A DNA stretch of 64,000 bases. Origin: JALYXI01 sp963716685. Lineage in GTDB: Bacteria > Acidobacteriota > Terriglobia > Bryobacterales > Bryobacteraceae. The position numbers and the translations under genes are program-made. The stretch is from contig CAVQTR010000006.1 in the NCBI GenBank assembly GCA_963716685.1, positions 62,001 to 126,000 on the forward strand, given 5' to 3'. Position 1 is the first letter of the stretch. Each line of letters begins with the position of its first letter. Below the pieces are notes generated by a model. It was not told where the DNA came from. It ran no database searches and saw only the letters and a list, made by a program, of their open reading frames with translations. This document shows positions 27,514 to 34,932 of this stretch, piece after piece.

Positions 27514-28140
27514 TCAGGACCGGCAGGCGCCTTGGGTCCGCTTCCGCCACCAGATGAAACTAAAGAGCCCGCAGGCAATCAGAATGAAGGGCACGGGCTC
27601 GGGCGTGGTGATAACCAGGAACTCCTGCACCTGACCGGTGGCGGCTACGGGGCCGACGTTGGTGAGCACGCGGAAATCCGCGTAGGAGATGGATTGGTAA
27701 TTCGCCTGCGCCTGCGTCTGCCAGTAACTGGAAGCGGGCTTCGGCGCTTCCGCGGGATCAAAGATATCCCAGATAGTCGCGTGGATGTTGCCGTATTCGG
27801 AGGTGGGGGCGACAGCGAACTGGGTATCGAGCCAGGCAATCTCCTGGTAGTCCTGCAGCGCGTTGGTGACACCGCCGTAGCGGGTATTGCTGAGATCGGA
27901 ACCGGCGGTGATGGTGCTTTGGTTGGCCTGCCAGGTTTCCCCGAAATAGGCGTCATTGGCAAAATCGTCGCAGAAGACGGACACGGCCTGGCTGCCGTAC
28001 TGCGCGTAATAGGGACCGACGTAATAGCCGAACGCGACGGCGCCGTTCGCGCCCGTGAGCTGGAGCTGGATGGGGGAGGCCGGTGCGGAGGCGGCGGTCA
28101 GGCCGGCGAGAAACAGGAAGGTGGCTGCTTTCGTGAGCAT
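27514..28140 (-). CDS. PEP-CTERM sorting-domain protein
   Basis: A 208-residue exported protein. An N-terminal signal peptide (FLFLAGLTAASAPA) and the C-terminal tripartite signal TTPEPVPFILIACGLFSF followed by a basic WWRKRTQ tail are the hallmarks of PEP-CTERM proteins. These are cut by exosortase (EpsH/XrtA) and tied to exopolysaccharide export. The middle is unremarkable, rich in Tyr, Gln and Asn, with two short-spaced Trp motifs. No exosortase is in the window. The gene stands alone between a DUF697 gene and a beta-lactamase-like gene. Confidence 0.85.
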   Translation of the reverse strand: MLTKAATFLFLAGLTAASAPASPIQLQLTGANGAVAFGYYVGPYYAQYGSQAVSVFCDDFANDAYFGETWQANQSTITAGSDLSNTRYGGVTNALQDYQEIAWLDTQFAVAPTSEYGNIHATIWDIFDPAEAPKPASSYWQTQAQANYQSISYADFRVLTNVGPVAATGQVQEFLVITTPEPVPFILIACGLFSFIWWRKRTQGACRS

Positions 28141-28188
28141 GATTGCCCATCGGCAGTCCCGAACGAGAGCTTTACCCTGGCCGCGAAA

Positions 28189-29112
28189 TTATTGATCAGA
28201 GCCCGGGCCGCCGGAGAAGAAGCCGGCGAGTTCGCGCGCCACAAACGGGATGATCTCTTTGCGGCTGGCGTTGTCCAGCGTGAAGATCACGGCCACATAG
28301 CGGGCTCCGTTGGGAAGCTCGACGTAGGTGGCATCGTGGCGGGTGGTGGAAGTCCAGCCTGCCTTGGCGTAGTACTCGGCGCCTTCGGGCATAGCGCCAG
28401 CGGAGAAATCGTGGGCCTGATCTTCCCCTTCCTTCCGGGGGGCGTGGATATCGCGGTGCAGCAGTTTGAGCATGGCTTCGCAGCGCGCGGGCGTCACGGC
28501 GCGGCGCACCGCGATGTTGTAGAGCAAACGCGCCGTGGCATCGGTATTCAGCCGGTTGTTGTTTTCGAAATGCGGGCCGCGGCCCTGCCGCTCGCGCCCA
28601 TAAGGGCCTTCGCCGTAGGTCTTCTGATTGACATTGATGCCGGTGTATCCAAGGCTGGCGAAGTAGCGGTTTACGGCGTTGCGCTGATCGAGCCAGGCAC
28701 GCAGCGCGGCGGGCTGCAGTTCGGGGCCGCTGGTGCTACCGGTAATGGAATCGAGGACCAACCCCGTGGCGTCATTGTTGGAATCGACGATCATGTCGTG
28801 GATGGCGCGCTCCAGTTCCGGGCTGTCCCGCAGACGGCCGGCTTCCATCAGCTGCTGCGCGGAAACCAGATAGAACAGCTTCACCACGCTGGCGGGATAC
28901 ATCTCGACGGTGCCGTGATGGCTGGCGCGACACAGGGTTTTGAGATCGATTACGGTAACGGCGAGCTTATCCGCGGTGAGGCCTGGTCCGAACCGGGAGA
29001 CTGCCGCTTCGGCGGCGTGCGCCACCGCCTGATCGAGCGCACCGGAATGTGCAAACTGCTGAGCGAAAAGGCACGCGGGCAACAGCAGCGCGGCCGTCAG
29101 GAGCCGATACAT
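28189..29112 (-). CDS. Class A beta-lactamase-like serine hydrolase
   Basis: Penicillin-binding-protein/beta-lactamase fold, 307 residues, with a signal peptide (LLPACLFA). The catalytic motif SxxK is Ser75-Val-Val-Lys78. The second motif reads SNN (111-113) where class A enzymes have SDN. The KTG box is replaced by KAG in EYYAKAGWTS. The missing Asp and altered KTG make true beta-lactamase activity doubtful; a peptidase or esterase role on cell-wall peptides is equally possible. The start lies 66 bases from the Csm operon, on the opposite strand. This gene bounds the CRISPR operon and leaves no room for an HD domain upstream of cas10. Confidence 0.82.
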   Translation of the reverse strand: MYRLLTAALLLPACLFAQQFAHSGALDQAVAHAAEAAVSRFGPGLTADKLAVTVIDLKTLCRASHHGTVEMYPASVVKLFYLVSAQQLMEAGRLRDSPELERAIHDMIVDSNNDATGLVLDSITGSTSGPELQPAALRAWLDQRNAVNRYFASLGYTGINVNQKTYGEGPYGRERQGRGPHFENNNRLNTDATARLLYNIAVRRAVTPARCEAMLKLLHRDIHAPRKEGEDQAHDFSAGAMPEGAEYYAKAGWTSTTRHDATYVELPNGARYVAVIFTLDNASRKEIIPFVARELAGFFSGGPGSDQ

Positions 29113-29178
29113 TTGTCTGAGTGTAGCGCCACGGCGTGTCCGGCTTTGCTACCTTAGACAAGGGTCTTCACTGCACTA

Positions 29179-30648
29179 ATGTCCGAACAGCTCCTCGTAC
29201 AGGGGAAACTGCTGGGTATCGATGAGTTTCTGTCTGACGAAGCGAACTCATCTCCGTCTTCCGGCAGCAACGAAATCCCGGCCGCGCGCGCCCTGTGGGT
29301 CACTCTGGTTTGCGAGGTAATCCCGCGCGCCCTGCTGGCGGAACTGGAACTGGCGCGGGTGCTGCTGGGCTCGAGCGGAGGCGGCCAGTTTCTGCTGGTG
29401 CTTCCTGATACGGTGCGTCCGCAGGCGGAGGAGTTTCTGACGGCAGCCGCGGCGCGCCTGGCGAAGATCAGCGCGGGCAGGATCTCGCTGGTCTGGGGCA
29501 TGACCGAGAATCTGGGCGACTGGACCGTGGTGCGCAAGCGGCTGAACGACAGCCTGCAGGGGCGGCGCGACACACCGCTGGCGGCTCATCAGAACTTCAC
29601 ACCGTGGATCCCGAAGCCGGAGTCCACTGAATATTTCACGCCGGAGCTGGCCGAGGAACTGCGGCAGGCGACCTCGATCGGCTGGTCGCCGGAGCTGGAT
29701 TCACTGATTTCCACGGCTCCGCAGAAATACAACTGGCCGCTGACCGCGAATCTATCGCTGGACGGCATTTCGCTGGCGCGGCATGCGGCTCCGGGAGAAG
29801 CGGGGAGAACCACCGCGGCCCTCAGCGAGGTGGGCAGACGGTCGCACGGCCGGCCGCTCTGGGGCGTGCTGCGGGGCGATGTCGACGATTTCGGCGTTCG
29901 TTTGCGGCGGCTGCAGAGCATTGAGGAGCATGTGCAGCTGTCCATGCTCTATAAGCAGTTTTTCGCGGGCGAGCTGGAAGTGTTGTGCTCCATGCCCGAA
30001 TTCTGGCGGCGTGTCACGATTCTGTACTCGGGCGGGAACGATTTCGCGGTTTATGGCTCGTGGGATGCGCTGATTCTGCTGGCACGCGAGCTGCAGCGCA
30101 TGTTCCAGCGCTTTGCGGAAGAAAACCTGAAGGACTTTCCCGGGGCGGAGGCGAAGACCATCACGATGGCCTGCACGCTGGCAGCGGACCCGGAAATGTC
30201 GCTGGCCACGGTGTACCAGCAGTCCGGACGCGATCTGGCGCTGGCGAAGGCCGCCGATAAGGACTGCATTTTCCTGCTGGACCGCATCCTGGAATGGAAG
30301 CAGCTGGGCGATGCCGCGGAACTGAAGGAGGCGGTGGAGCGCATCAGCGAGGAGTTCCGCTCCGGGCGGCAGTTTCTGTCCGAGCTTTCCGCGCTGTATC
30401 AGAAGGTCTCGTCACCGCTTTCGGGCCAGACCGATCACGAAAAGCTGCTGCGCCGCGCGTACCGGTTCCAGCGGCGCTTCAGTACCGCCGCGCGCAGCGG
30501 ACGGGAGCGGGAGTTTCAGAAAATGCGCACGCATCTGATTAACGAAATTGTTGGCCGCAATGTAAAGCCGGCCAAAGGCAAACAACTCAAACTGCGCCCG
30601 GCCGGCGTGATTGCCCTCGAATGGGCGCGCCTGGCGCAGGAGGTCTAA
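29179..30648 (+). CDS. cas10: Cas10/Csm1-like large subunit without HD domain and with GGND in place of GGDD
   Basis: A 489-residue large subunit of a type III-A effector; family members are usually about 750-850 residues. The protein begins directly with the Palm1 start (LLVQGKLLGIDEFL, like the family's GDISGIQ.FI), then SSGGGQFLLVLP (65-76). Palm2 has LRGDVDDFG with Asp234 (family: MDVDNLG) and YSGGNDFAVYG, where GGDD is GGND (285-288). The C-terminal helical domain carries LLRRAYRFQRRF. The N-terminal HD nuclease is absent, and no CxxC zinc-finger cysteines are visible between the palms. ssDNA cleavage should therefore be lost. Cyclic-oligoadenylate synthesis is doubtful because one acidic residue is replaced by Asn. 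Start ATG 29179, with no strong ribosome-binding site. Confidence 0.85.
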   Translation: MSEQLLVQGKLLGIDEFLSDEANSSPSSGSNEIPAARALWVTLVCEVIPRALLAELELARVLLGSSGGGQFLLVLPDTVRPQAEEFLTAAAARLAKISAGRISLVWGMTENLGDWTVVRKRLNDSLQGRRDTPLAAHQNFTPWIPKPESTEYFTPELAEELRQATSIGWSPELDSLISTAPQKYNWPLTANLSLDGISLARHAAPGEAGRTTAALSEVGRRSHGRPLWGVLRGDVDDFGVRLRRLQSIEEHVQLSMLYKQFFAGELEVLCSMPEFWRRVTILYSGGNDFAVYGSWDALILLARELQRMFQRFAEENLKDFPGAEAKTITMACTLAADPEMSLATVYQQSGRDLALAKAADKDCIFLLDRILEWKQLGDAAELKEAVERISEEFRSGRQFLSELSALYQKVSSPLSGQTDHEKLLRRAYRFQRRFSTAARSGREREFQKMRTHLINEIVGRNVKPAKGKQLKLRPAGVIALEWARLAQEV

Positions 30649-30654
30649 AGACAA

Positions 30655-31236
30655 ATGGCAGAAGAACAGACGAAACCGCAGAATCAGGGCGGCGGATCGG
30701 GCGGCCAGGGCAACCGGCCTCCGCGGGAAGGAAGACCGCCCGGGGGCGGTGGGGGAGGCGGACGTCCCGGTGGCGGCGGCAACCGGCCCGGCGGTGACCG
30801 GGGAGGCGATCGCGGAGAACGCGGCGGCGAGCGTGGGGATCGTGGCGGACGTCCCGGCGGCGGACCCGGCGGGGACCGTCCTCGCTTCGATGCTCCGCCC
30901 GAAATCGAACTGGAGAAGCTGATTGCGGACAGCCTGTATCTGGACAACCAGGCGCATGGCATTGTGAGCCGCATGCGAGACATGGATTCCGGCACCAAAA
31001 GCCAGCTGCGCCGGCTTTACAACGCGGTGCGCCGGGCGGTTCGCGCGCCGGAAGGCGAACGTCAGCACGAGTTCGTGATGCTGCGCGCGCGTCTGGCGTA
31101 CACCATTGCGCGCCACTCCCTCCGCAGCCTCGATCAGATTGAGAAACTGCTGCTGCAAGTCACCCGAAAGAACGACGCGCGCGGCTACGAACGGTTTAAG
31201 GATTTGTTCGAAGCCATCATCGCGTACAACGAGTAA
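30655..31236 (+). CDS. csm2: Csm2 small subunit with N-terminal RGG/glycine-rich extension
   Basis: A 193-residue protein. The C-terminal 110 residues match the helical Csm2 small subunit, which stacks along the crRNA-target duplex: LEKLIADSLYLDNQAHGIV, then TKSQLRRLYNAVRRAV, RARLAYTIARH and YERFKDLFEAIIAYNE. About 80 residues precede it, made almost only of Gly, Arg, Pro, Asp and Asn (GGDRGGDRGERGGERGDRGG and similar). Csm2 is normally about 120-140 residues without such an arm. The arm resembles RGG boxes of RNA-binding proteins and is predicted to be disordered. An AGGAGG lies at the end of cas10, about 11 bases before the ATG. Confidence 0.87.
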   Translation: MAEEQTKPQNQGGGSGGQGNRPPREGRPPGGGGGGGRPGGGGNRPGGDRGGDRGERGGERGDRGGRPGGGPGGDRPRFDAPPEIELEKLIADSLYLDNQAHGIVSRMRDMDSGTKSQLRRLYNAVRRAVRAPEGERQHEFVMLRARLAYTIARHSLRSLDQIEKLLLQVTRKNDARGYERFKDLFEAIIAYNE

Positions 31237-31238
31237 AT

Positions 31239-32072
31239 ATGAGCGCGCATACCGCACAAACGGAATTAAAGCTGATCGGCAAGCTGATCCTCGAGGGTGA
31301 GCTTCACTGTGAAACGGGCCTGCACGTGGGCGCGGGCAAGGGCTCGCTCGAGATTGGTGGCTCCGATAATCCGGTGGTGAAGGACTCCTTCGGCCGCCCT
31401 TATGTGCCGGGCAGTTCGCTGCGTGGCCGCATCCGTTCGCTGCTGGAGCAGGCCGCCGGGATGGCCGTGCCGTCGGAACTGGTGTATCTTTCGCGGCGCA
31501 AAGGTCAGGAAGTCCGGATTCACCAGAGCGACCGGCCGGATGACGAAATCTGCATCCTGTTCGGACGCAGCCCGGGCCGCATGGATCGCGTTTCGGGCGA
31601 GCCCATCGAAGGCAACAATGCGACGCCGGCGCGCCTTGCCGTGTTCGATGCGCCGCTGGATGCCGAGAGCATCACGCAGCAGATGCGCGAAAATCTGGAC
31701 GACGAACTCACGGAAGTGAAGAGCGAGAACGCCATTGATCGCATCACCTCGCAGGCCAATCCGCGCACAATCGAGCGGGTTCCGGCGGGCGCGCGGTTTC
31801 ACGTGCGGTTCGTGATGGATGTGCTTTGCGAGGAGGATGCACCGCTGTTTTCCATGCTGGTGCAGGGTTTGCGGCTGCTGGAAGACGACACGCTGGGCGG
31901 CGGCGGTTCGCGCGGCAGCGGACGCGTGCGCTTCGGCAACTTGAAGCTTACCTGGCGCGGCCGGGATTATTACGTCTCCGGCGCGGCGCAGAATGAACTG
32001 GCGCCGGCGGGGGATTTGGCAGCACTGCAGGCCAAAGTGCAGGAAATCGGGACGTCGTTTCTCGCGCAATGA
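31239..32072 (+). CDS. csm3: Csm3 backbone subunit and RNA slicer
   Basis: RAMP-fold backbone subunit of the Csm filament, about 277 residues (family about 215-250). The N-terminal motif IGGSDNPVVKDSFGRPYVPG holds Asp43, the position of the catalytic Asp that cuts target RNA at 6-nt intervals. GSSLRGRIRSLLEQ follows as usual. The C-terminal glycine-rich RAMP loop is present (GGGGSRGSGRVRFGNLKL). There is no sign of inactivation, so RNA cleavage is probably kept even though Cas10 looks disabled. Start ATG 31239 lies two bases after the csm2 stop; the stop overlaps the csm4 start. Confidence 0.9.
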   Translation: MSAHTAQTELKLIGKLILEGELHCETGLHVGAGKGSLEIGGSDNPVVKDSFGRPYVPGSSLRGRIRSLLEQAAGMAVPSELVYLSRRKGQEVRIHQSDRPDDEICILFGRSPGRMDRVSGEPIEGNNATPARLAVFDAPLDAESITQQMRENLDDELTEVKSENAIDRITSQANPRTIERVPAGARFHVRFVMDVLCEEDAPLFSMLVQGLRLLEDDTLGGGGSRGSGRVRFGNLKLTWRGRDYYVSGAAQNELAPAGDLAALQAKVQEIGTSFLAQ

Positions 32073-33055
32073 GCCTGGGCTTTACAGTCAGGCTGCGGCC
32101 CAGCGGGCCTTGGAGGATCGGTCCGGCCGACGGAGCACAGGATCGCGTGGAATTGTTCTACCGCAGCGATGCGCTCTATTCCGCCGTCACCGGCGCGATG
32201 CGCTATCTGGGCGAACTGGATAGCTGGCTCGCCGCTACGGCGGGTTCGGCAGCTCCAGCCGTGCACTTTAGCTCGTGCTTTCCGTTCATTCGCGACACGG
32301 GTCTGGTGACGCCCCCGCGCACGCTCTGGCCGCCTCCTGCTTCGGCGAAGGTGCGGTGGAAGGGCGCGCGGTTTGTGCCGCTGCCGCTGGTGAAAGAACT
32401 GATTGCCGGGACTGCGCCGAATGAAGATGCGTGGTCGCTGGATGGCCCGAGCCAGTGTCTGGTTCCGGCGGGACGTCCGGGACCGTTCCGAACGAGTATC
32501 CGGCGGAGCGCGGCGGTCGATCGCCTGAACGGCCGGGCAGAGCCGCATTCGGCGGCATGCCTCGAGTTCGCGCCGGGCTGCGGCTTGTGGTGCCGCGTTG
32601 CATTCCGGGATGAGGAGGCCGCGGGCACGTGGTCCGAGCGGGTGAAGAGCGCGTTCCGGCTGCTGGCCGATTCCGGTTTTGGCGGCGAGCGCTCGCGCGG
32701 ATGGGGTCGCGCCGAAACGCCATTCTTCTCCTCAATGACCACGCTTCACGATTCGGTGCCCGAAACCGGCGATTACTGGCTGCTTTCCCTGTTCATTCCC
32801 GGCCCATCGGATCAGGTGGACTGGACCCGCGGCAGCTATTCCGTGCTGGCGCGCGGCGGACGCGTGGACAGCCCGGTTCGTTCAGGCGAGGCGAAGAAGC
32901 TGATCAATATGGTGGAGGAGGGTTCGGTGCTGTCGGCCGCCGTTCCGCTGGCGGGTTCCGCGCCGGATGTGGCACCGGATAACTTCCCCCATCCCGTGTT
33001 TCGCGCCGGTTTTGCCTTTGCGATTCCGATGCATGCGCCCGAGGTGTTCGCATGA
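32069..33055 (+). CDS. csm4: Csm4 subunit (crRNA 5'-tag binding)
   Basis: A 328-residue RAMP protein that caps the filament next to Cas10 and holds the crRNA 5' tag. Visible features are a beta-alpha N-terminus (GFTVRLRPSGPWRIGP), FYRSDALYSAVTGAMRYLG at about residues 30-48, CFPFIRDTGLVTPPRTLWPP and the glycine-rich loop DSGFGGERSRGWGRAET around residue 210-225. The length is normal for Csm4. It is coupled to csm3 (ATGA) and to csm5 (ATGA), so translation of the three backbone proteins is probably linked. Confidence 0.88.
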   Translation: MSLGFTVRLRPSGPWRIGPADGAQDRVELFYRSDALYSAVTGAMRYLGELDSWLAATAGSAAPAVHFSSCFPFIRDTGLVTPPRTLWPPPASAKVRWKGARFVPLPLVKELIAGTAPNEDAWSLDGPSQCLVPAGRPGPFRTSIRRSAAVDRLNGRAEPHSAACLEFAPGCGLWCRVAFRDEEAAGTWSERVKSAFRLLADSGFGGERSRGWGRAETPFFSSMTTLHDSVPETGDYWLLSLFIPGPSDQVDWTRGSYSVLARGGRVDSPVRSGEAKKLINMVEEGSVLSAAVPLAGSAPDVAPDNFPHPVFRAGFAFAIPMHAPEVFA

Positions 33056-34188
33056 AGTATACGGTCACCTGCCTGACGCCCACTCTGGTGGGGGATGGCC
33101 ACAAGCTGTCGCCCATCGATTACATGGTTTGGAAAGATCAGGTCAACGTGCTCGACCAGACCCGCATTTTTCAGCTGCTGGCGAAGGGTCCGCGGCTGGA
33201 AGGCTATCTGACGCAGCTAAAGCGAGCGACCAAGCTCGATTTCGCTTCGTGGGGCGGGTTTGCGCAGAATTTCGCGGGCCGCCGCATTCCGTTCGAGAAC
33301 GCGGCATATGCGGAGTATTGGAATCGCGCGCAGGCGGAGAGCCTCAGCATCCCGACCTTTACTGAGGGCGCATCCGGGCCCTACCTTCCTGGCGCGGCAA
33401 TCAAGGGAGCTTTGCGGACCGGGCTGCTTTCAGCGGCGATGAAGGACAACACCGTTGCCGAGCTGGCCCAGCGTTTTCAGGGCGAGCGGCCGCCGCGGCG
33501 TCCGGCGGAGGGGTTGGAAGATCAGCTGATTGGCACGCGCACGCGGTTCTTTGCCGCATCCGATTCGGAGCCCGCTCCGGTGAGTGCGTTCAAGGTCTAT
33601 TTGGTGCGTACCTCGACGCTGCAGCAGCAGTCGCCGGGGGCTTACAAACTGGGGTGGAAGCAGAGTCCGCGCGGCGCGGTGGATGGGAGGCGTCCGGAAG
33701 AAAGCACTCCCGCGTTTGCCGAAATGGCTGTGCCCGGCAGTGCGTTCGCGGGCGCGTGGAACGAGAAACACTTCTTCGATTCGCCGGAAATTCGCCGGAT
33801 CCTACGGTGGAACCGGCCGGTGACCCGGGAGAACGTGTTCGCCGCTGCGAATCAGTATGCCGAAAAGCAGCTTACGATTCAGCAGCAATATGCCGAATGG
33901 ACCGCGCTGCCGCTGTTGCAGCAGCAGGTGAAAACGCTGCAGGACCGCCTGGCCCAGGCGCGGCAGAACGGCACGTGCGTTCTTTCGATTGGCTGGGGCG
34001 CGGGGTTTTTGGGGAAATCGGCGATGCTCGACACAGCTTCGGCGGATGCGAAGAAGATCCTGCAGACGCAGATGTACTATCAGCGGGCGATTCAGTCCGG
34101 CCTTCCGTTTCCCAAGACGCGGCGGATTGTGTTCCTGAACAATCAGCCGGCGTCACTGCCGGGGTGGGTCGAACTGGCGGTTGCGTAG
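33052..34188 (+). CDS. csm5: Csm5 subunit (crRNA 3'-end capping)
   Basis: A 378-residue RAMP protein that binds the filament end distal to Cas10 and helps crRNA 3' trimming. The N-terminal strand TVTCLTPTLVGDGHKLSPID matches the Csm5 pattern 'T.TPVHIG.G..LSP.DY'. The central signature is GPYLPGAAIKGALRTGLLSA, and a C-terminal segment SIGWGAGFLGKSAML matches the usual 'R.G..sGf..kT' of the family. It is the last gene of the operon. No terminator hairpin is visible before the next gene. Confidence 0.88.
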   Translation: MKYTVTCLTPTLVGDGHKLSPIDYMVWKDQVNVLDQTRIFQLLAKGPRLEGYLTQLKRATKLDFASWGGFAQNFAGRRIPFENAAYAEYWNRAQAESLSIPTFTEGASGPYLPGAAIKGALRTGLLSAAMKDNTVAELAQRFQGERPPRRPAEGLEDQLIGTRTRFFAASDSEPAPVSAFKVYLVRTSTLQQQSPGAYKLGWKQSPRGAVDGRRPEESTPAFAEMAVPGSAFAGAWNEKHFFDSPEIRRILRWNRPVTRENVFAAANQYAEKQLTIQQQYAEWTALPLLQQQVKTLQDRLAQARQNGTCVLSIGWGAGFLGKSAMLDTASADAKKILQTQMYYQRAIQSGLPFPKTRRIVFLNNQPASLPGWVELAVA

Positions 34189-34293
34189 CGATACAAGTCG
34201 GCTTCGTTGCGAGCTGGGAAGTGCGCTTTGAGTTTCAGGCAGTGCTTTTCCAGCAGGTTCCAGGAGAGTAAGGCGCCTACTTCGCCGCCACGT

Positions 34294-34299
34294 TATAAT
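34294..34299 (+). promoter_or_regulatory. Consensus -10 box (TATAAT) six bases before an ATG: possible leaderless promoter
   Basis: CGTTATAATCCGGGCATG: the hexamer ends 6 bases before the ATG at 34306. The transcription start would therefore fall on or next to the ATG, leaving no ribosome-binding site. The -35 region is poor (GC-rich), as in many GC-rich bacteria. It may separate expression of the downstream pair from the Csm operon. Confidence 0.5.
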
Positions 34300-34305
34300 C
34301 CGGGC

Positions 34306-34932
34306 ATGCTCCCCCGTTCGCTGGTATTCGTGCTACTTCCGGCGTTCTGCCTTACTGCGGCGAAACATCCTCAAACCGGCGAAGGCCAGGGTTCCGACGC
34401 CGTCGTCGCCATCGATGCATCCGTCTATGCCGATCCCGATTCCGTCCGTCAGATTGTCGGCAACGACCTCGACGGGCACTACACCGTAGTGCGCGTGAAG
34501 CTGACGCCGCGCGCGGGCAAGGTCAACATCCAGCTCGACGACTTCCTGCTGCGTACGGATAAAGACGGCGAGCGCTCGCATCCGTTCGTTGCAAGCCAGA
34601 TTGCCGGCCAGGGGGCGCTGATCGTCTCCGATGCTAATGGCGGAGGCGGCGGCAAGCGCGCAGAAAATCGCCCCACGTTTGGCATCGGCGGGATGGGCGG
34701 CGGCATGGGGGTGGGCAACGCCCCCTCGATCCAGGGCACCAAAGCCAAAATCGACAACTCCGAGCAGAAGAATCCGGTGGAGGGGCTGCTCGCTTCCAAA
34801 GTCCTCCCCGAAAAAGAGACCGCCGAGCCCGTTAGCGGTCTGCTGTACTTCCCTATGGAGAAGCAAAAGGTGAAAGATCTGGAACTGTTCTATACCGATT
34901 CCGCGGGCAAACTGAGCGTGCGTTTCCGATGA
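34306..34932 (+). CDS. Secreted protein of unknown function, Gly-rich centre
   Basis: A 208-residue protein with a signal peptide (residues 2-19: LPRSLVFVLLPAFCLTAA). It has a beta-rich N-terminal part (VVAIDASVYADPDSVRQIVG, YTVVRVKLTPR) and a glycine/methionine-rich middle (GIGGMGGGMGVGN). The C-terminal part, with GLLYFPMEKQKVKDLELFYT, resembles small periplasmic domains seen in Acidobacteria. Nothing ties it to CRISPR function. Start 34306 is chosen over the longer frame from 34207, because it gives a clean signal peptide and lies behind the TATAAT box. Its stop overlaps the next start (ATGA). Confidence 0.68.
   Translation: MLPRSLVFVLLPAFCLTAAKHPQTGEGQGSDAVVAIDASVYADPDSVRQIVGNDLDGHYTVVRVKLTPRAGKVNIQLDDFLLRTDKDGERSHPFVASQIAGQGALIVSDANGGGGGKRAENRPTFGIGGMGGGMGVGNAPSIQGTKAKIDNSEQKNPVEGLLASKVLPEKETAEPVSGLLYFPMEKQKVKDLELFYTDSAGKLSVRFR

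Larger units (their letters stand above)
29179..34188 (+). other. Stand-alone type III-A-like CRISPR effector operon (cas10-csm2-csm3-csm4-csm5)
   Basis: Five same-strand genes, four of them tightly packed (ATGA overlaps at 32069 and 33052, gaps of only a few bases elsewhere). The order is that of a Csm complex. Missing are cas6, cas1/cas2, Csm6 or another cyclic-oligoadenylate effector, and any repeat-spacer array. Neighbours on both sides are ordinary chromosomal genes, and base composition shows no break. Together with the reduced Cas10, this points to a long-resident, reduced complex that depends on crRNA from elsewhere, or one that has a changed job. Confidence 0.85.

Noticed and set aside
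28189..29112. Beta-lactamase-like gene as part of the CRISPR system
   Set aside because: Opposite orientation, with a signal peptide and an ordinary serine-hydrolase fold; no evidence of a functional link.
29040..29180. Possible HD domain or CRISPR leader before cas10
   Set aside because: The space is occupied by the start of the beta-lactamase-like gene on the other strand and only 66 bases are free; no HD motif in any frame.
30684..30998. 104-residue proline-rich open frame opposite csm2
   Set aside because: It mirrors the glycine/arginine codons of the Csm2 arm; no start context and no homology.
34189..34305. Possible short CRISPR array after csm5
   Set aside because: Only 117 bases are available and no direct repeat of 20 bases or more was found.
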